A stretch of 64,000 nt of DNA from Novosphingobium arvoryzae (GCF_014652615.1 NZ_BMZD01000009.1:18107-82106), one strand, 5' to 3'; shown: positions 33,616-46,377, numbered from the stretch's first letter. Made by a program: numbers and translations. The notes: generated by a model from the sequence alone, not told the origin.

Positions 33616-34782
33616 TTACTTAGCCGATTGGTCGTGGAATTCAGCCACCGCGCGCGAGACGGACTGCATCATTTCCATGCGCGGCTTGTAGTCCTGGGTG
33701 GTGCGGGCGATCATCACGGCCACGCCATAGAACGCGCCGTCGGGCGATTGCAGGATGCCAACGTCGTTGTATCCGGTCGTGACCTTGCCCAGCTCCTGCC
33801 CGGTGCCGGTCTTGTGATAGACCTTCCAGCCGGCGGGGACGCCCGCCTTCAGCCGCATCGGGCCGCTTCGGGTGCGCGACAGGATGTCGACCATCACCGT
33901 GGTCGTTTCCGGTGCCAGCAACTGTCCGCTGGCCAGCCGCGCCATGGCCCGCGCAATCGCGGCCGGGCTGGCGCCGTCCAGCGGATCGGCAACGTAACGG
34001 TCCAGCGCGGCCTGCCGCACATCCTTGGGCAGGCGCGCGCGGGCCTGTTCGAAATTGCGGCCCAGCGCCATGTCCTGCGACCAGGTCAGGCCCGCGACCT
34101 GGCTTTGCAGCAGGCGCTCACCGGGGCCAAAGCGGATTTCGCTGATGCCCTTGTCGCGCAGCACCTTGCGCACGACGTTGGGGCCACCCACCGTCCACAG
34201 CAGCCGGTCGTTGGCAGTATTGTCGGACTGCGACAGGGCCGCCGACATCAGCGAGTGCACCGAACGGACCGCTCGGCCCTTTTCCAGCACCTCACCGCGC
34301 AGTGGCTGGTTGAATAGCGTCAGGTCGGCAGGCTGGATCAGGACATCGCGCTGCAAGTCGAGCTTTCCGCGCTCCACCGCGTCGAGCACGGCCAGCGACA
34401 CCCACAGCTTGGATACGCTTTGCTGCGGGAACAATTCGTGCGCGCGCGCGCCGACTTCCCACTTGCACCCGGCCTTGACCACCGCGATGCCCACCTTGCC
34501 GTCAAAGCTGCGGGCGATTTCCTCGATCCGGCGCTGGAGCGGGGCGGGGGCGGCGCGGCAATCGGCCTGGAATTCCGGCACGGCGGCGCGGGCGGGCAGC
34601 ACGGCCGATGCGGCCAGGGTCTGCCCCAGCTTGCTGTCCGACTGGCTGAACAGGCTGCCCATGCCCAGCGCGCCAAGGCCCAGTGCTGCCAGCACGCCCA
34701 GCCGGCGCAGGCCGCGACGCGGCTGGTGGCCAAGCGTGGCGCTCAAAGGAACGGGGCGGTCGCGGTGCAAGCGTACAGTCAT
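33616..34782 (-). CDS. Class A beta-lactamase-like serine hydrolase
   Basis: A 388-residue protein with an unusually long N-terminus: a charged stretch (1-27), one hydrophobic helix (28-45) and a linker, then the hydrolase domain. It has SVSK (Ser122-Lys125), SDN (186-188) and KTG (324-326), and the omega loop has GERLLQ with Glu222 in the place of the class A Glu166 and Gln for Asn170. It is likely anchored or exported through the inner membrane. Beta-lactamase activity is possible but not shown; a peptidoglycan-related role is the alternative. Confidence 0.82.
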   Translation of the reverse strand: MTVRLHRDRPVPLSATLGHQPRRGLRRLGVLAALGLGALGMGSLFSQSDSKLGQTLAASAVLPARAAVPEFQADCRAAPAPLQRRIEEIARSFDGKVGIAVVKAGCKWEVGARAHELFPQQSVSKLWVSLAVLDAVERGKLDLQRDVLIQPADLTLFNQPLRGEVLEKGRAVRSVHSLMSAALSQSDNTANDRLLWTVGGPNVVRKVLRDKGISEIRFGPGERLLQSQVAGLTWSQDMALGRNFEQARARLPKDVRQAALDRYVADPLDGASPAAIARAMARLASGQLLAPETTTVMVDILSRTRSGPMRLKAGVPAGWKVYHKTGTGQELGKVTTGYNDVGILQSPDGAFYGVAVMIARTTQDYKPRMEMMQSVSRAVAEFHDQSAK

Positions 34783-34834
34783 GGTGCACCGGCAACCTAA
34801 GCCGGATGAATCCGCGCCGCAACCATCGCCATGC

Positions 34835-34862
34835 AGCGACCTGTAGATTCTTACAGGTCGCT
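34835..34862. terminator. Hairpin between two serine hydrolase genes
   Basis: AGCGACCTGTA (34835-34845) and TACAGGTCGCT (34852-34862) form an 11-bp perfect stem with a 6-base loop. It lies just past the stop of the leftward class C-like gene and before the start of the next. There is no T-run, so intrinsic termination is uncertain. Confidence 0.45.
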
Positions 34863-34867
34863 CCCGG

Positions 34868-36001
34868 TCAGGCGTAGGCCATCCGCTCCAGCGCGCCGAA
34901 GCAATCGAGCGCGCCCGGATCGCCGAACGGGGAAAGCTGGCTGACGAACACGCCGCCCACGCCCTTGACCGGATCGATCCAGTAATAGGAATTGAAGATC
35001 CCCGCCCAGGCCATGCTCCCGGCGCTGCGCCCGTTCGGACCGGGTTCGGGATTGATCAGGAAGCCCAGTCCCCAGCCGGTGTGCTGATCGGGGAAGGTAT
35101 CATACGGCTGGGCGAGTTCCGGCATCGCGGTGCCCATGTAACCCGCGCGCAGCGGGGCAACGTGGTTCTGGCCCATTTCGGCCACGGTTTCGGCCTTCAG
35201 CACGCGCGCGCCGTCCAGCTCGCCGCCGTTCAGCAGCATTCGCACGAACCGGGCATAGTCCGGCGCGGTGGAGGTGCCGCCACCGCCGCCGCCGTCGAAT
35301 TCACCCCCACCGATATAGAGCGGGATCGGATTGAGCGCGCCGTCGGGCGTGCGGATATGCACCTTGGCCGCGTGATCCGGCAGGGCGGGGCGGAACGCGG
35401 TGTCCTTCATCCCCAGCGGTTCGAACAGGTTGGCGGTGAGGTAATCGTTCAGCCGTTCACCCGTCACCGCTTCGATCGCCAGACCCGCCCAGTCGGTCGA
35501 AACGCCGTATTCCCAGCGCTCGCCCGGATCGAACATCAGCGGCATGCGGATCGTGTCGAGCGTGCCCGCCTTGGGCATTCCGCGCGCGGCGTAGACCTGC
35601 AGCACTTCGGGGTGGATGAACGAATAGCCGAAGCCCGCCGTGTGGGTCAGCAGGTGGCGCAGCGTGACGGGCCGCCTGGCCGGGCGGGTCTGCGGCTGGC
35701 CATCCGCGCCGAACCCTTCCAGCACTTGCGGGTTGGCGAGTTCGGGCAGCACTTTGCCGATGTCTTCGTCAAGGCTCAGCCGTCCCTGCTCGACCAGTTG
35801 CATCGCCCCCACCGAAACCAGCGCCTTGGTCATCGAGGCGATCTGCGCCAGCGTGTCCACCGCCATCGGCGCACCGCTGGCCACATCCGCCACCCCCAGC
35901 GCGCGCGAATAGCGCACGCCGTCGCGGTCCACGATCATGCCCACGGCTCCCGGAATATTCGCGGCGGCAAAGGCGGCTTCAAACTGGCTGTCATCGATCA
36001 T
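34868..36001 (-). CDS. Class C beta-lactamase/esterase-family serine hydrolase
   Basis: A 377-residue protein of the beta-lactamase/EstB/transpeptidase-like family. The active-site SMTK is at residues 56-59, in IASMTKALVSVGAM, and the second motif Tyr is at 165 in WEYGVSTDW. No signal peptide is evident, so it is probably cytosolic, like many esterases of this family. The ATG at 36001 is preferred because upstream in-frame sequence overlaps the divergent gltX. The substrate is unknown. Confidence 0.85.
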   Translation of the reverse strand: MIDDSQFEAAFAAANIPGAVGMIVDRDGVRYSRALGVADVASGAPMAVDTLAQIASMTKALVSVGAMQLVEQGRLSLDEDIGKVLPELANPQVLEGFGADGQPQTRPARRPVTLRHLLTHTAGFGYSFIHPEVLQVYAARGMPKAGTLDTIRMPLMFDPGERWEYGVSTDWAGLAIEAVTGERLNDYLTANLFEPLGMKDTAFRPALPDHAAKVHIRTPDGALNPIPLYIGGGEFDGGGGGGTSTAPDYARFVRMLLNGGELDGARVLKAETVAEMGQNHVAPLRAGYMGTAMPELAQPYDTFPDQHTGWGLGFLINPEPGPNGRSAGSMAWAGIFNSYYWIDPVKGVGGVFVSQLSPFGDPGALDCFGALERMAYA

Positions 36002-36079
36002 GGGGCGCAGGCTAGCGAGCGATGCGCCGAAGGGGAAGCGGGATTGATGCACGCGCCTGCCGCGCGTAGGGGAAGCGCC

Positions 36080-37414
36080 ATGACAGTCACCACCCGTTTC
36101 GCGCCGTCGCCCACCGGACACCTGCACGTCGGCAACATCCGCACCGCGCTGCACAACTGGCTGCTGGCCAAGCAGGCGGGTGGGCGGTTCATGCTGCGGA
36201 TCGACGACACCGATGCGGAACGCAGCCGCGAGGAGTACGTGGACGGCATTCGCGCCGATCTGGCCTGGCTGGGGCTGGTGCCCGATGGCGAGGAGCGCCA
36301 GTCCGCCCGGTTCGCGCTGTATGAAGCGCAGTTCGAACGGCTGCGCGCGGCGGGGCGGGTCTATCGCTGCTATGAAACCGCGCAGGAACTGGATCTGAAG
36401 CGCAAGGTGCTGCTGGGCCGGGGCCTGCCGCCGATCTATGACCGCGCGGCGCTGAAGCTGACCGAGGATGACCACGCGGCGAAAGCCGCGGCGGGCGAGG
36501 CGCCGCACTGGCGGTTCCTGCTGGACCATGATGAGCCGATTGCATGGGACGATGGCATTCGCGGGGCGCAGGCGTTCGAGGCCCGGATGATGTCTGATCC
36601 GGTCGTGCGCCGCGCGGACGGATCGTGGCTCTATATGCTGCCCTCCGCGATCGATGACATCGACATGGGGATTACCGACGTGCTGCGCGGCGAGGACCAT
36701 GTGTCCAATACCGCCGCGCAAGTGCAGATGTTCACCGCGCTGGGGGCCACCCCGCCGCGGTTCGCGCACGAGGCGCTGCTGACCGGGAGCGAGGGCAAAC
36801 TGTCCAAGCGGCTTGGCTCGCTGGGCGTGGCGCAGCTGCGCGAAAACGGGATCGAGCCGGAAGCGGTGATCGCGTTGCTGGCACGGCTTGGGACGTCCGA
36901 TCCGGTCGATCCGGCGCTGGATGCCAAAGCACTCGCCGCCAGCTTTACCTTGCGCCACTTCGGCCGCGCGCCCGCGCGGTTTGACGAGGCAGAACTGCAC
37001 CGTGTCAACGCCGCCGTGGTTCACCGCCTGCCGTTCGCGCGGGTGGCGCATCTGCTGCCGGATGGGATGGGCGAGGCGGCATGGGAAGCGATCCGCCCGA
37101 ACCTGGAGCATATCGGCGAAGCGGCGGAATGGTGGCAGGTCGTGACCGGGCCGGTTGCGGTGCCGACGCTGGAGGACGAGGATCGCGCGTTTCTTGCCAC
37201 TGCGGCGGAGACGCTGGCCGGGCTGGAGTGGTCCGGCGAAGTCTGGCGCGCGCTGACCGGAGCCTTGAAGGAGGCCACGGGCCGCAAGGGCAAGGCACTG
37301 TTCCTGCCGCTGCGGCTGGCGCTGACGGGCAGGGAGCATGGCCCGGACATGGCCGCGCTGCTGCCGCTGATCGGGCGCGATGCCGCGCTGGAGCGGCTGC
37401 GCGCGGCTAGCTGA
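36080..37414 (+). CDS. gltX: Glutamyl-tRNA synthetase (short, GluRS2-like)
   Basis: A 444-residue class I aminoacyl-tRNA synthetase. It has FAPSPTGHLHVGNIRTAL, with the HIGH motif as HVGN (residues 16-19), and KLSKR (about 240-244) as the KMSKS motif. Both motifs and the anticodon-binding C-terminal part are present, so it is not the truncated Glu-Q synthetase. Alphaproteobacteria often carry two GluRS genes, and at 444 residues this is on the short side. The ATG at 36080 follows AGGGGAAG. It overlaps the convergent trxC by 8 bases. Confidence 0.92.
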   Translation: MTVTTRFAPSPTGHLHVGNIRTALHNWLLAKQAGGRFMLRIDDTDAERSREEYVDGIRADLAWLGLVPDGEERQSARFALYEAQFERLRAAGRVYRCYETAQELDLKRKVLLGRGLPPIYDRAALKLTEDDHAAKAAAGEAPHWRFLLDHDEPIAWDDGIRGAQAFEARMMSDPVVRRADGSWLYMLPSAIDDIDMGITDVLRGEDHVSNTAAQVQMFTALGATPPRFAHEALLTGSEGKLSKRLGSLGVAQLRENGIEPEAVIALLARLGTSDPVDPALDAKALAASFTLRHFGRAPARFDEAELHRVNAAVVHRLPFARVAHLLPDGMGEAAWEAIRPNLEHIGEAAEWWQVVTGPVAVPTLEDEDRAFLATAAETLAGLEWSGEVWRALTGALKEATGRKGKALFLPLRLALTGREHGPDMAALLPLIGRDAALERLRAAS

Positions 37415-37850
37415 CGCTGCGCACCCAGTTGACGATCGCCGGGGCCGATACCGCCCCGGCCTGCCGCGCGACTTCGCGCCCGCCGGAAAACAGGATCAGC
37501 GTGGGGATCGAGCGGATCTGATAGCGCTGGGCGATTTCCGGCACGGCCTCTGTATCCAGTTTCAGCAGGCGGGCATGGGGTTCCAGCGCCTGCGCGGCCT
37601 GCGCAAAGGCCGGGGCCATCGCGCGGCAGGGGCCGCACCATTCGGCCCAGAAATCGACCAGAACCGGCAGCGTGCCTTTGCCGATCTGGCGGTCGAACAT
37701 TGCGGCGTTCACGGCCAGCGGCTGGCCAGTGAACAGCGCGGCCTTGCACTTGCCGCAGGTCGGCGCGGCGGTCAGCCGGGTCACCGGCACGCGGTTCGGC
37801 GCGCCGCAGGCGGGGCAGACGACCAGAGCGGGATCAGCAGGCGCGGACAT
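37407..37850 (-). CDS. trxC: Thioredoxin 2 (zinc-binding thioredoxin)
   Basis: A 147-residue disulphide reductase. An N-terminal zinc finger is formed by CPAC (12-15) and CGKC (32-35), and the thioredoxin domain carries the active site WCGPC (71-75). These two parts define TrxC, which in other bacteria is part of the oxidative-stress response. The ATG at 37850 is chosen over an in-frame start farther upstream. It is divergent from the small membrane protein gene with an FNR-like box between them. Confidence 0.93.
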   Translation of the reverse strand: MSAPADPALVVCPACGAPNRVPVTRLTAAPTCGKCKAALFTGQPLAVNAAMFDRQIGKGTLPVLVDFWAEWCGPCRAMAPAFAQAAQALEPHARLLKLDTEAVPEIAQRYQIRSIPTLILFSGGREVARQAGAVSAPAIVNWVRSVS

Positions 37851-37899
37851 CGCAGAACCTTTGCAAACAAGCGTTTCGCCCTGAAACTTGGGGCCTGAC

Positions 37900-37913
37900 T
37901 TGACCCGGATCAA
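37900..37913. promoter_or_regulatory. FNR/FixK-type box
   Basis: TTGAC-CCGG-ATCAA matches the FNR-family consensus TTGAT-N4-ATCAA at nine of ten positions. Its centre lies about 67 bases before the 65-residue membrane protein gene and about 56 bases before the divergent trxC start, so either could be controlled by oxygen or redox. Confidence 0.7.
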
Positions 37914-37973
37914 GGACGCACTGCCCATTTAATTAGAAAACCCTGATATTGCAAAGCCAAGAGGGGCGAAACG

Positions 37974-38171
37974 ATGAACAGGTTGATGTGGGTGCTGCAC
38001 GCGATGGTCTCGACCACGCTGATGGGCATTGGCGTGACGGCCGTGCTGGCGGCGAATCTGCCGGGTTGGCAGCCGATCGCGATTGCCGCGGCCATCGGGT
38101 TCGTGGTCGCCCTGCCGGTGTCCTGGCTGGTCGCGCGCAAGATCGAAACGTTGACCGCACCGAAAGGCTGA
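37974..38171 (+). CDS. Small two-helix membrane protein
   Basis: A 65-residue protein with two hydrophobic segments (about 6-28 and 35-55) and a short charged C-terminus (ARKIETLTAPKG). I do not recognise a named family. The ATG at 37974 follows GAGGGGCGAAACG. It is the first gene after the FNR-like box and is followed after 4 bases by the AhpD-like gene, so the two are likely co-transcribed. Confidence 0.75.
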   Translation: MNRLMWVLHAMVSTTLMGIGVTAVLAANLPGWQPIAIAAAIGFVVALPVSWLVARKIETLTAPKG

Positions 38172-38175
38172 TCCG

Positions 38176-38526
38176 ATGCACAAGAACTGGCCCGCGATGG
38201 CGGAGGAACTGACCGCCGCGATCAAGGAAGTGCGCCTCGGTGCGCCCGAAGTGACCAAGGCGTTTTCGGCCATGGCCCAGGCGGCCACCGCTGGCGGGGC
38301 GCTGGATACCAAGACCAAGGAACTGATCGCATTGGCGATTTCGGTGGCGATCCGGTGCGATGGCTGCGTTGCGTTTCATTCCAAGGCGGCGGTGAGGCAC
38401 GGCGCCACGCGGGACGAAGTGATGGAGACGATGGGCATGGCGCTCTACATGGGGGCGGGGCCCAGCCTGATGTATGCGGCGCAGGCGGTTGAAGCTTACG
38501 ACCAGTTTGCCGCAGCCGCATCGTAA
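38176..38526 (+). CDS. AhpD-like carboxymuconolactone decarboxylase family protein
   Basis: A 116-residue all-helical protein of the CMD/AhpD superfamily. It has the redox motif CDGC at 61-64 followed by His68 (CVAFHSKAA), which in AhpD forms the thiol active centre that supports peroxidase reduction. The FNR-like box upstream and the neighbouring trxC fit a redox role. The physiological partner is not visible. Confidence 0.85.
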   Translation: MHKNWPAMAEELTAAIKEVRLGAPEVTKAFSAMAQAATAGGALDTKTKELIALAISVAIRCDGCVAFHSKAAVRHGATRDEVMETMGMALYMGAGPSLMYAAQAVEAYDQFAAAAS

Positions 38527-38582
38527 AGAAATTTCGCCGTTTGCTGCTTCAAGGCGGTTTACATTGCGCGAAGGGGCGGCTA

Positions 38583-39801
<1,219 letters not shown>

Positions 39802-39809
39802 TCCCGATG

Positions 39810-39842
39810 CGTCGCGGCGGCCGGGTTCAGGCCGCCGCGACG
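39810..39842. terminator. Shared hairpin at the asd/glnD convergence
   Basis: CGTCGCGGCGGCC (39810-39822) and GGCCGCCGCGACG (39830-39842) form a 13-bp perfect stem. The 7-base loop contains the glnD stop codon. It can form in both transcripts, but neither side has a T-run. Confidence 0.6.
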
Positions 39843-42567
39843 TCCACGGTTTCCTCGCCCGCCGCATCCAGCAGGCGCTTTTCGACCGCTTTCAGGCGCT
39901 GCGGGGAATCGATCTTTTCGCCCAGCAGGTCGGTGACATAGAAATTGTCGACCGCGCGTTCGCCATAGGTGGCGATGTGGGCGGAATGGACCATCAGCTT
40001 GGCTTCGAACAGCGCGCGGGCCAGCCGGTTGAGCAGGGCCGGGCGATCCCGTGCGTTCACTTCGACCACGGTGAAGCGGTTGCTGGCAGCGTTGTCGAAT
40101 TCCACGCGTGGGCGCACTTCAAAGGCATCGGCGCGCGGGCGGGCGAGCGGGCGGGCCGCGAGCTGCGGCACCAGCTTGACCCGGTTGGCCAGCGCATCGG
40201 CGATCATGGTCTTGATCCGGGCGAGCTGGCTGTCTTCGGAGAAGGGCCGCCCCAGCGGGTCCTGCACCAGGAAATTGTCGACCGCCATGCCGTTGCGCGC
40301 AGTGTGGATGCGCGCGTCGATGATGTTGCCGCCGGCCAGGTGGATGCCGCCCGCGATCCGGTAGAACAGGCCCGGATGGTCGGCCGCGATGACCGTGACC
40401 AGCGTGGCCCCGCGCGCGGCGTAATACTGGGTGTGGACGTCCAGCGCCTGACCCTTGGCCTGATCCAGCTGCACCAGATTGAGCGCGATGATGTCGTCCG
40501 GTTCGGCAATCCAGTAGGCATCGCTCAGCAGCTTGCCGGTCTGCTCGACCAGCGCGGCCTGCGCGCCCAGCCGGTCGGCCACGGCGGCTTTCTTGGCGGC
40601 GATCCGTTCGGCCCGGCCATGCTGCTTGTGACCCAGCCGCAGCTGCCCTTCGGCTGCCTCGTAGAGTTCGGAAATCAGCTGGCGCTTCCACCCGTTCCAC
40701 ACGCCGGGGCCCACCGCGCGGATATCGACGATGGTCAGCATCGCCAATAGCCGCAGCCGTTCGATCGATTGCACTTGCGCGACGAAGTCGGTGATCGTCT
40801 TGAAATCGGCCAGGTCGCGCTTGAACGCGGTGGCGCTCATCAGCAGGTGGGTGCGCACCAGCCAGCTGACCAGCGCGGTCTCCTCCTCGCTCAGCCCCAG
40901 CCGGGGGCACAGCTTCAGTGCCACGTCCGCGCCCAGCACGGAATGGTCGCCGCGCCGCCCCTTGGCGATGTCGTGCAGCAGGATCGCGACGTAGAGCGCG
41001 CGGCGGTTCACCACCTTGTGAATGATGGCGGAGGCCAGCGGATGATCCGCCTTCATTTCGCCCTTTTCGATCCGGTTCATCAGCCCGATCGCGCGGATGG
41101 TGTGTTCGTCCACCGTGTAGTGGTGGTACATGTCGAACTGCATCTGCGCGTTGACCCGCCCGAAATCGGGCACGAACCGCCCGAACACCCCGGTTTCGTT
41201 GAGCCAGCGCAGCACCGTTTCGGGATCGCTGCGGCTGGTCAGCAGATCCAGGAACAGCGCGTTGGCGCGCGGATCGGTGCGCACCGCGTCCACCAGCCGC
41301 GCGTCACGCACCGCGATGCGCATCGCTTCTGGGTGGATCTCAAGCCCGTTGGTATCGGCCAGCACGAAGATTTCCAGCAGCCGCACCGGGTCTTCGGCAA
41401 ACCAGCTGTCGGACGGCACGTTGATCTTGCCGCCGAACACCGGATAGCCGCGCACCAGCCGCCGCCGGGCGCGAAAGCCCGCGAGCAGGCCCTTGGGCTG
41501 CTTCTTGGCGAACTGGTCGTCCAGCTGGGCGAGGAACACCCCGGTCAGGTGACCGACGCGTTTGGCCTGCAGGAAGAAATACTGCATGAACCGCTCGACC
41601 GCGCTCTTGCCGGGGCGGTCGGCGAATTGCATTCGCGCGGCGACCTCGCGTTGCAGGTCGAAGGTCAGCCGGTCCTCGGCGCGCCTGGTGATGGTATGCA
41701 GGTGGCAGCGCACCGCCCAGAAGAAGTCTTCTGCCTTGCGGAAGGCGCGGTATTCGGAGGGCGTCAGCAGTCCGACCGCGACCAGCTCGCTGGGGTCGCG
41801 CACCTTGTGGATGTATTTGCCGATCCAGTAGAGCGTGTGCAGGTCGCGCAGGCCGCCCTTGCCCTCTTTCACGTTGGGTTCGACGACATAGCGGCTGTCG
41901 CCCAGCCGCTTGTGCCGGTCGTTCCGCTCCGCCAGCTTTTCGGCGACGAACTGGCGTTCGGTGCCGGCGACGACTTCGGCGAAGAAGCGGGCCTGCGCTT
42001 CATCGAACAGGGGCTGGTCGCCCCAGACGTAGCGCCCCTCCAGCATCGCGGTGCGGATCGTCAGGTCGGCGCGGCCCATGCGGACCATGTCGTCCAGGCT
42101 GCGGCTGGAATGCCCCACCTTCAGCCCCAGATCCCACAGGAAATAGAGCATCGCCTCGATCACCTGTTCGCCCCATGCGGTCTGCTTGGAGGGGGTGAGA
42201 AAGGCGATGTCGACGTCTGAATGGGGGGCCATCTCGCCCCGGCCATAACCGCCTACGGCCATCACCGTCAGCCGTTCCCCGGTGGAACGGTTGCTGGAAG
42301 GGTAGACGGCAGTGACGACGTGGTCGTGGATCACGCGGACCAGCTGGTCGATCAGGAAGGCCTGCGCGGCGGCGCATTCGTTCCCGGCGGAAGGCTTCGC
42401 GGTGAGCCGCCGGGCGATTTCGGCGCGGCCATCGGCCAGCGCGGTGCGCAGCAATGCCACGATCTGCTGGCGCGGTGGCTGGCCGGCATTGCGGACCAGA
42501 TCGGCAATGGTATCAGCCAGCGCGCGGCGATCGATCACCGCGCGCTGGTTGGCAATGGCTTTGACGG

Positions 42568-42571
<4 letters not shown>
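39827..42571 (-). CDS. glnD: [Protein-PII] uridylyltransferase/uridylyl-removing enzyme
   Basis: A 914-residue nitrogen sensor that adds UMP to PII proteins when glutamine is low and removes it when glutamine is high. It has the nucleotidyltransferase motif GGYGRGEMAPHSDVDIAFL (about 105-123), an HD hydrolase domain (ILLHDIAKGRRGDHS) and two C-terminal ACT domains. I chose a TTG at 42571, which overlaps the ligase stop (TTGA) and follows AGAAGAG; a GTG at 42598 would add nine residues and has no ribosome site. Confidence 0.95.
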
Positions 42572-44280
<1,709 letters not shown>

Positions 44281-44331
44281 TCGGCTTCCTTATCCCCATG
44301 GTTTCCAAGGCGAGCCCCTCTCACGCCTCGT

Positions 44332-44352
44332 GCCGGGGTTTGTTTCCCCGGC
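44332..44352. other. Hairpin in the acyl-CoA ligase/lgt divergent region
   Basis: GCCGGGG (44332-44338) and CCCCGGC (44346-44352) form a 7-bp stem around TTTGTTT, in the 142-base space between the two divergent genes. No clear promoter was identified there; the hairpin may be in the lgt leader. Confidence 0.35.
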
Positions 44353-44422
44353 GTGCTTGTGCCAGAAGGCGCAGCGGTTGGTGCCGCCGTCGCCATGGTT
44401 CATGATCTAGGAGGTTACGTCC

Positions 44423-45316
44423 TTGCTGTCACTACTGCTCGCCGCTGCCAGCGATGCGCCGATCTATTGGCAGGACCTCAACCTCAGCCCCAATGCGCTG
44501 ACCATCGGCAGCTTTGCGCTGCGGTGGTATTCGCTGGCCTATCTGGCGGGCATCCTGCTTGGGTACTGGCACCTGTCGCGGATGATCAAGGCCCCCGGCG
44601 CGCCACTGGCGCAGCGCCATGCCGATGACCTGTTCTTCTGGTGCACGGTCGGCATCATCCTGGGCGGACGGCTGGGCTATGCCACGTTCTATACCGGCGG
44701 CGACACCGGGCTGCCCAGCCTGTGGGCCGATCCGGTGCGGCTGCTGCAATTGTGGAACGGGGGGATGAGCTTCCACGGCGGGCTGATCGGCACGGTGCTG
44801 GCGGTGGCGTGGGTGGCCTGGCAGGGCGGGCTGAGCTTCCTGCGGGTGATGGATTATATCGCGGTCTGCGTGCCGTTCGGGATGCTGTTCGGGCGGCTGG
44901 CGAACTTCGTGAACGGCGAACTGTGGGGCCGCGTGGCCGGGCCGGACGTGCCCTGGGCGATGGTGTTCCCCGATGCGCCCGGCGGTCTCGCGCGGCATCC
45001 CAGCCAGCTCTACGAAGCCGCGCTGGAAGGGGCGCTGCTGATCGTCGTGATGCTGCTGATGTTCTGGAAGACCCGCGCGCGCTGGCGGCCGGGCCTGCTG
45101 GCCGCGACCTTTGCGTTCGGCATGGGGCTGGCCCGGTTCTTCGTTGAATTCTACCGCGAGCCGGACGCGCAGTTGAGCGAATTCGCGCAGCAGACCGGGC
45201 TGTCGATGGGGCAGTGGCTGACAGTGCCGTTGATGGCGGTCGGGCTGTTCTTCATCGTCCGCGCGCTGGTCCGCCCGGCGCTGGGCAGCGGCGCGCCGGC
45301 TCCTGCCGCGCAATGA
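44423..45316 (+). CDS. lgt: Prolipoprotein diacylglyceryl transferase
   Basis: A 297-residue inner-membrane enzyme that adds diacylglycerol to the lipobox cysteine of prolipoproteins. It has seven or so hydrophobic helices, the essential GGMSFHGGLIG segment (about 113-123) and RLANFVNGELWGR. The start is TTG at 44423, eight bases after AGGAGG (44409-44414). It is the first gene of an lgt-MidA-acyltransferase-DUF1295 group. Confidence 0.95.
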   Translation: MLSLLLAAASDAPIYWQDLNLSPNALTIGSFALRWYSLAYLAGILLGYWHLSRMIKAPGAPLAQRHADDLFFWCTVGIILGGRLGYATFYTGGDTGLPSLWADPVRLLQLWNGGMSFHGGLIGTVLAVAWVAWQGGLSFLRVMDYIAVCVPFGMLFGRLANFVNGELWGRVAGPDVPWAMVFPDAPGGLARHPSQLYEAALEGALLIVVMLLMFWKTRARWRPGLLAATFAFGMGLARFFVEFYREPDAQLSEFAQQTGLSMGQWLTVPLMAVGLFFIVRALVRPALGSGAPAPAAQ

Positions 45317-46377
45317 GCGAAGGCGCATCGGCCGAACCGCTGGCGGCGATTTTCCGGCGGCTGATTGCCAACACCGGCCCGATCAGCCTGATGCACTACA
45401 TGGGCGAGGCGAACGCGCGTTACTACACCAGCCGCGATCCGCTGGGCAGCGCGGGCGATTTCGTCACCGCGCCGGAAATCAGCCAGATGTTCGGGGAACT
45501 GATCGGGCTGTGGCTGGCCGACATGTGGATCAACGCGGGCCGCGAAACGCCGGTTCACTACATCGAACTGGGGCCGGGGCGGGGCACGCTGGCCAAGGAC
45601 GCGCTGCGCACCGCGCGGCGATACGGGCTGGAACCGTCGATCCACTTCGTCGAGGCGTCGACCGCGCTCAAGGACATCCAGCTGGAAACCGTCCCCGGCG
45701 CGCAGTGGCACCATGACCTCTCGACGATCCCGGCCTATGGCCCGGTGCTGATCGTTGCCAACGAATTCCTCGATGCGCTGCCGGTGCGGCAACTGGTCAA
45801 GACGCCGCAGGGCTGGCGCGAGCGGATGGTCGTGCCAGAGGGAGAGCGGTTCATCTGCGTGGCCGGGCAGCAGCCGATGGATGCCGCCGTTCCCGAAGCG
45901 CGGCGCGATGCGGCGGACGGCACGATCATCGAAACCTGCCCCGGCGCGGCGGCCACGGTTTATGAAGTGGCGGGGCGGCTGATGGAGCAGGGCGGCGCGG
46001 CGCTGTTCATCGATTACGGCCACGACCAGTTGCGCGAAGGCTCCACCCTGCAAGCCGTGCGGCAGCACCTGAAAGTCGATCCCTTCGTCAATCCGGGCGA
46101 GGCGGATCTAACCGCGCATGTCGATTTCGCCACGCTCGCCCCGATTGCCCAGTCGCGCGGGTGCAAGTGGCTCGGCACCGTGCCGCAGGGGCGCTGGCTG
46201 CGCGAACTGGGGATCGAAACCCGCGCGCAGGCGCTGGCGCAGGTCGCCCCGCAGCACGCCGCCGCGATCCATTCGGCCAAGGACCGGCTGATCGGCGAAG
46301 GACAGATGGGCCTGCTGTTCAAGGTCATGGGGCTGGCGCACCCGCAGTGGCCCAGCGGAGCCGGTTTTCAGGGATAA
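45313..46377 (+). CDS. MidA/NDUFAF7-type SAM-dependent methyltransferase
   Basis: A 354-residue protein of the COG1565 family, whose mitochondrial member NDUFAF7 methylates an arginine of complex I subunit NDUFS2. It starts with a conserved N-terminal segment (ARYYTSRDPLGSAGDFVTAP, about 34-53) and the SAM-binding ELGPGRGTLAKD (about 89-100) follows. The ATG at 45313 overlaps the lgt stop codon (ATGA). A role in complex I assembly is inferred from the homologue. Confidence 0.9.
   Translation: MSEGASAEPLAAIFRRLIANTGPISLMHYMGEANARYYTSRDPLGSAGDFVTAPEISQMFGELIGLWLADMWINAGRETPVHYIELGPGRGTLAKDALRTARRYGLEPSIHFVEASTALKDIQLETVPGAQWHHDLSTIPAYGPVLIVANEFLDALPVRQLVKTPQGWRERMVVPEGERFICVAGQQPMDAAVPEARRDAADGTIIETCPGAAATVYEVAGRLMEQGGAALFIDYGHDQLREGSTLQAVRQHLKVDPFVNPGEADLTAHVDFATLAPIAQSRGCKWLGTVPQGRWLRELGIETRAQALAQVAPQHAAAIHSAKDRLIGEGQMGLLFKVMGLAHPQWPSGAGFQG

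Noticed and set aside
34868..37339. One very long leftward reading frame over gltX and the class C-like hydrolase
   Set aside because: Only the 34868-36001 part has family motifs; the rest is the shadow of gltX on the other strand.
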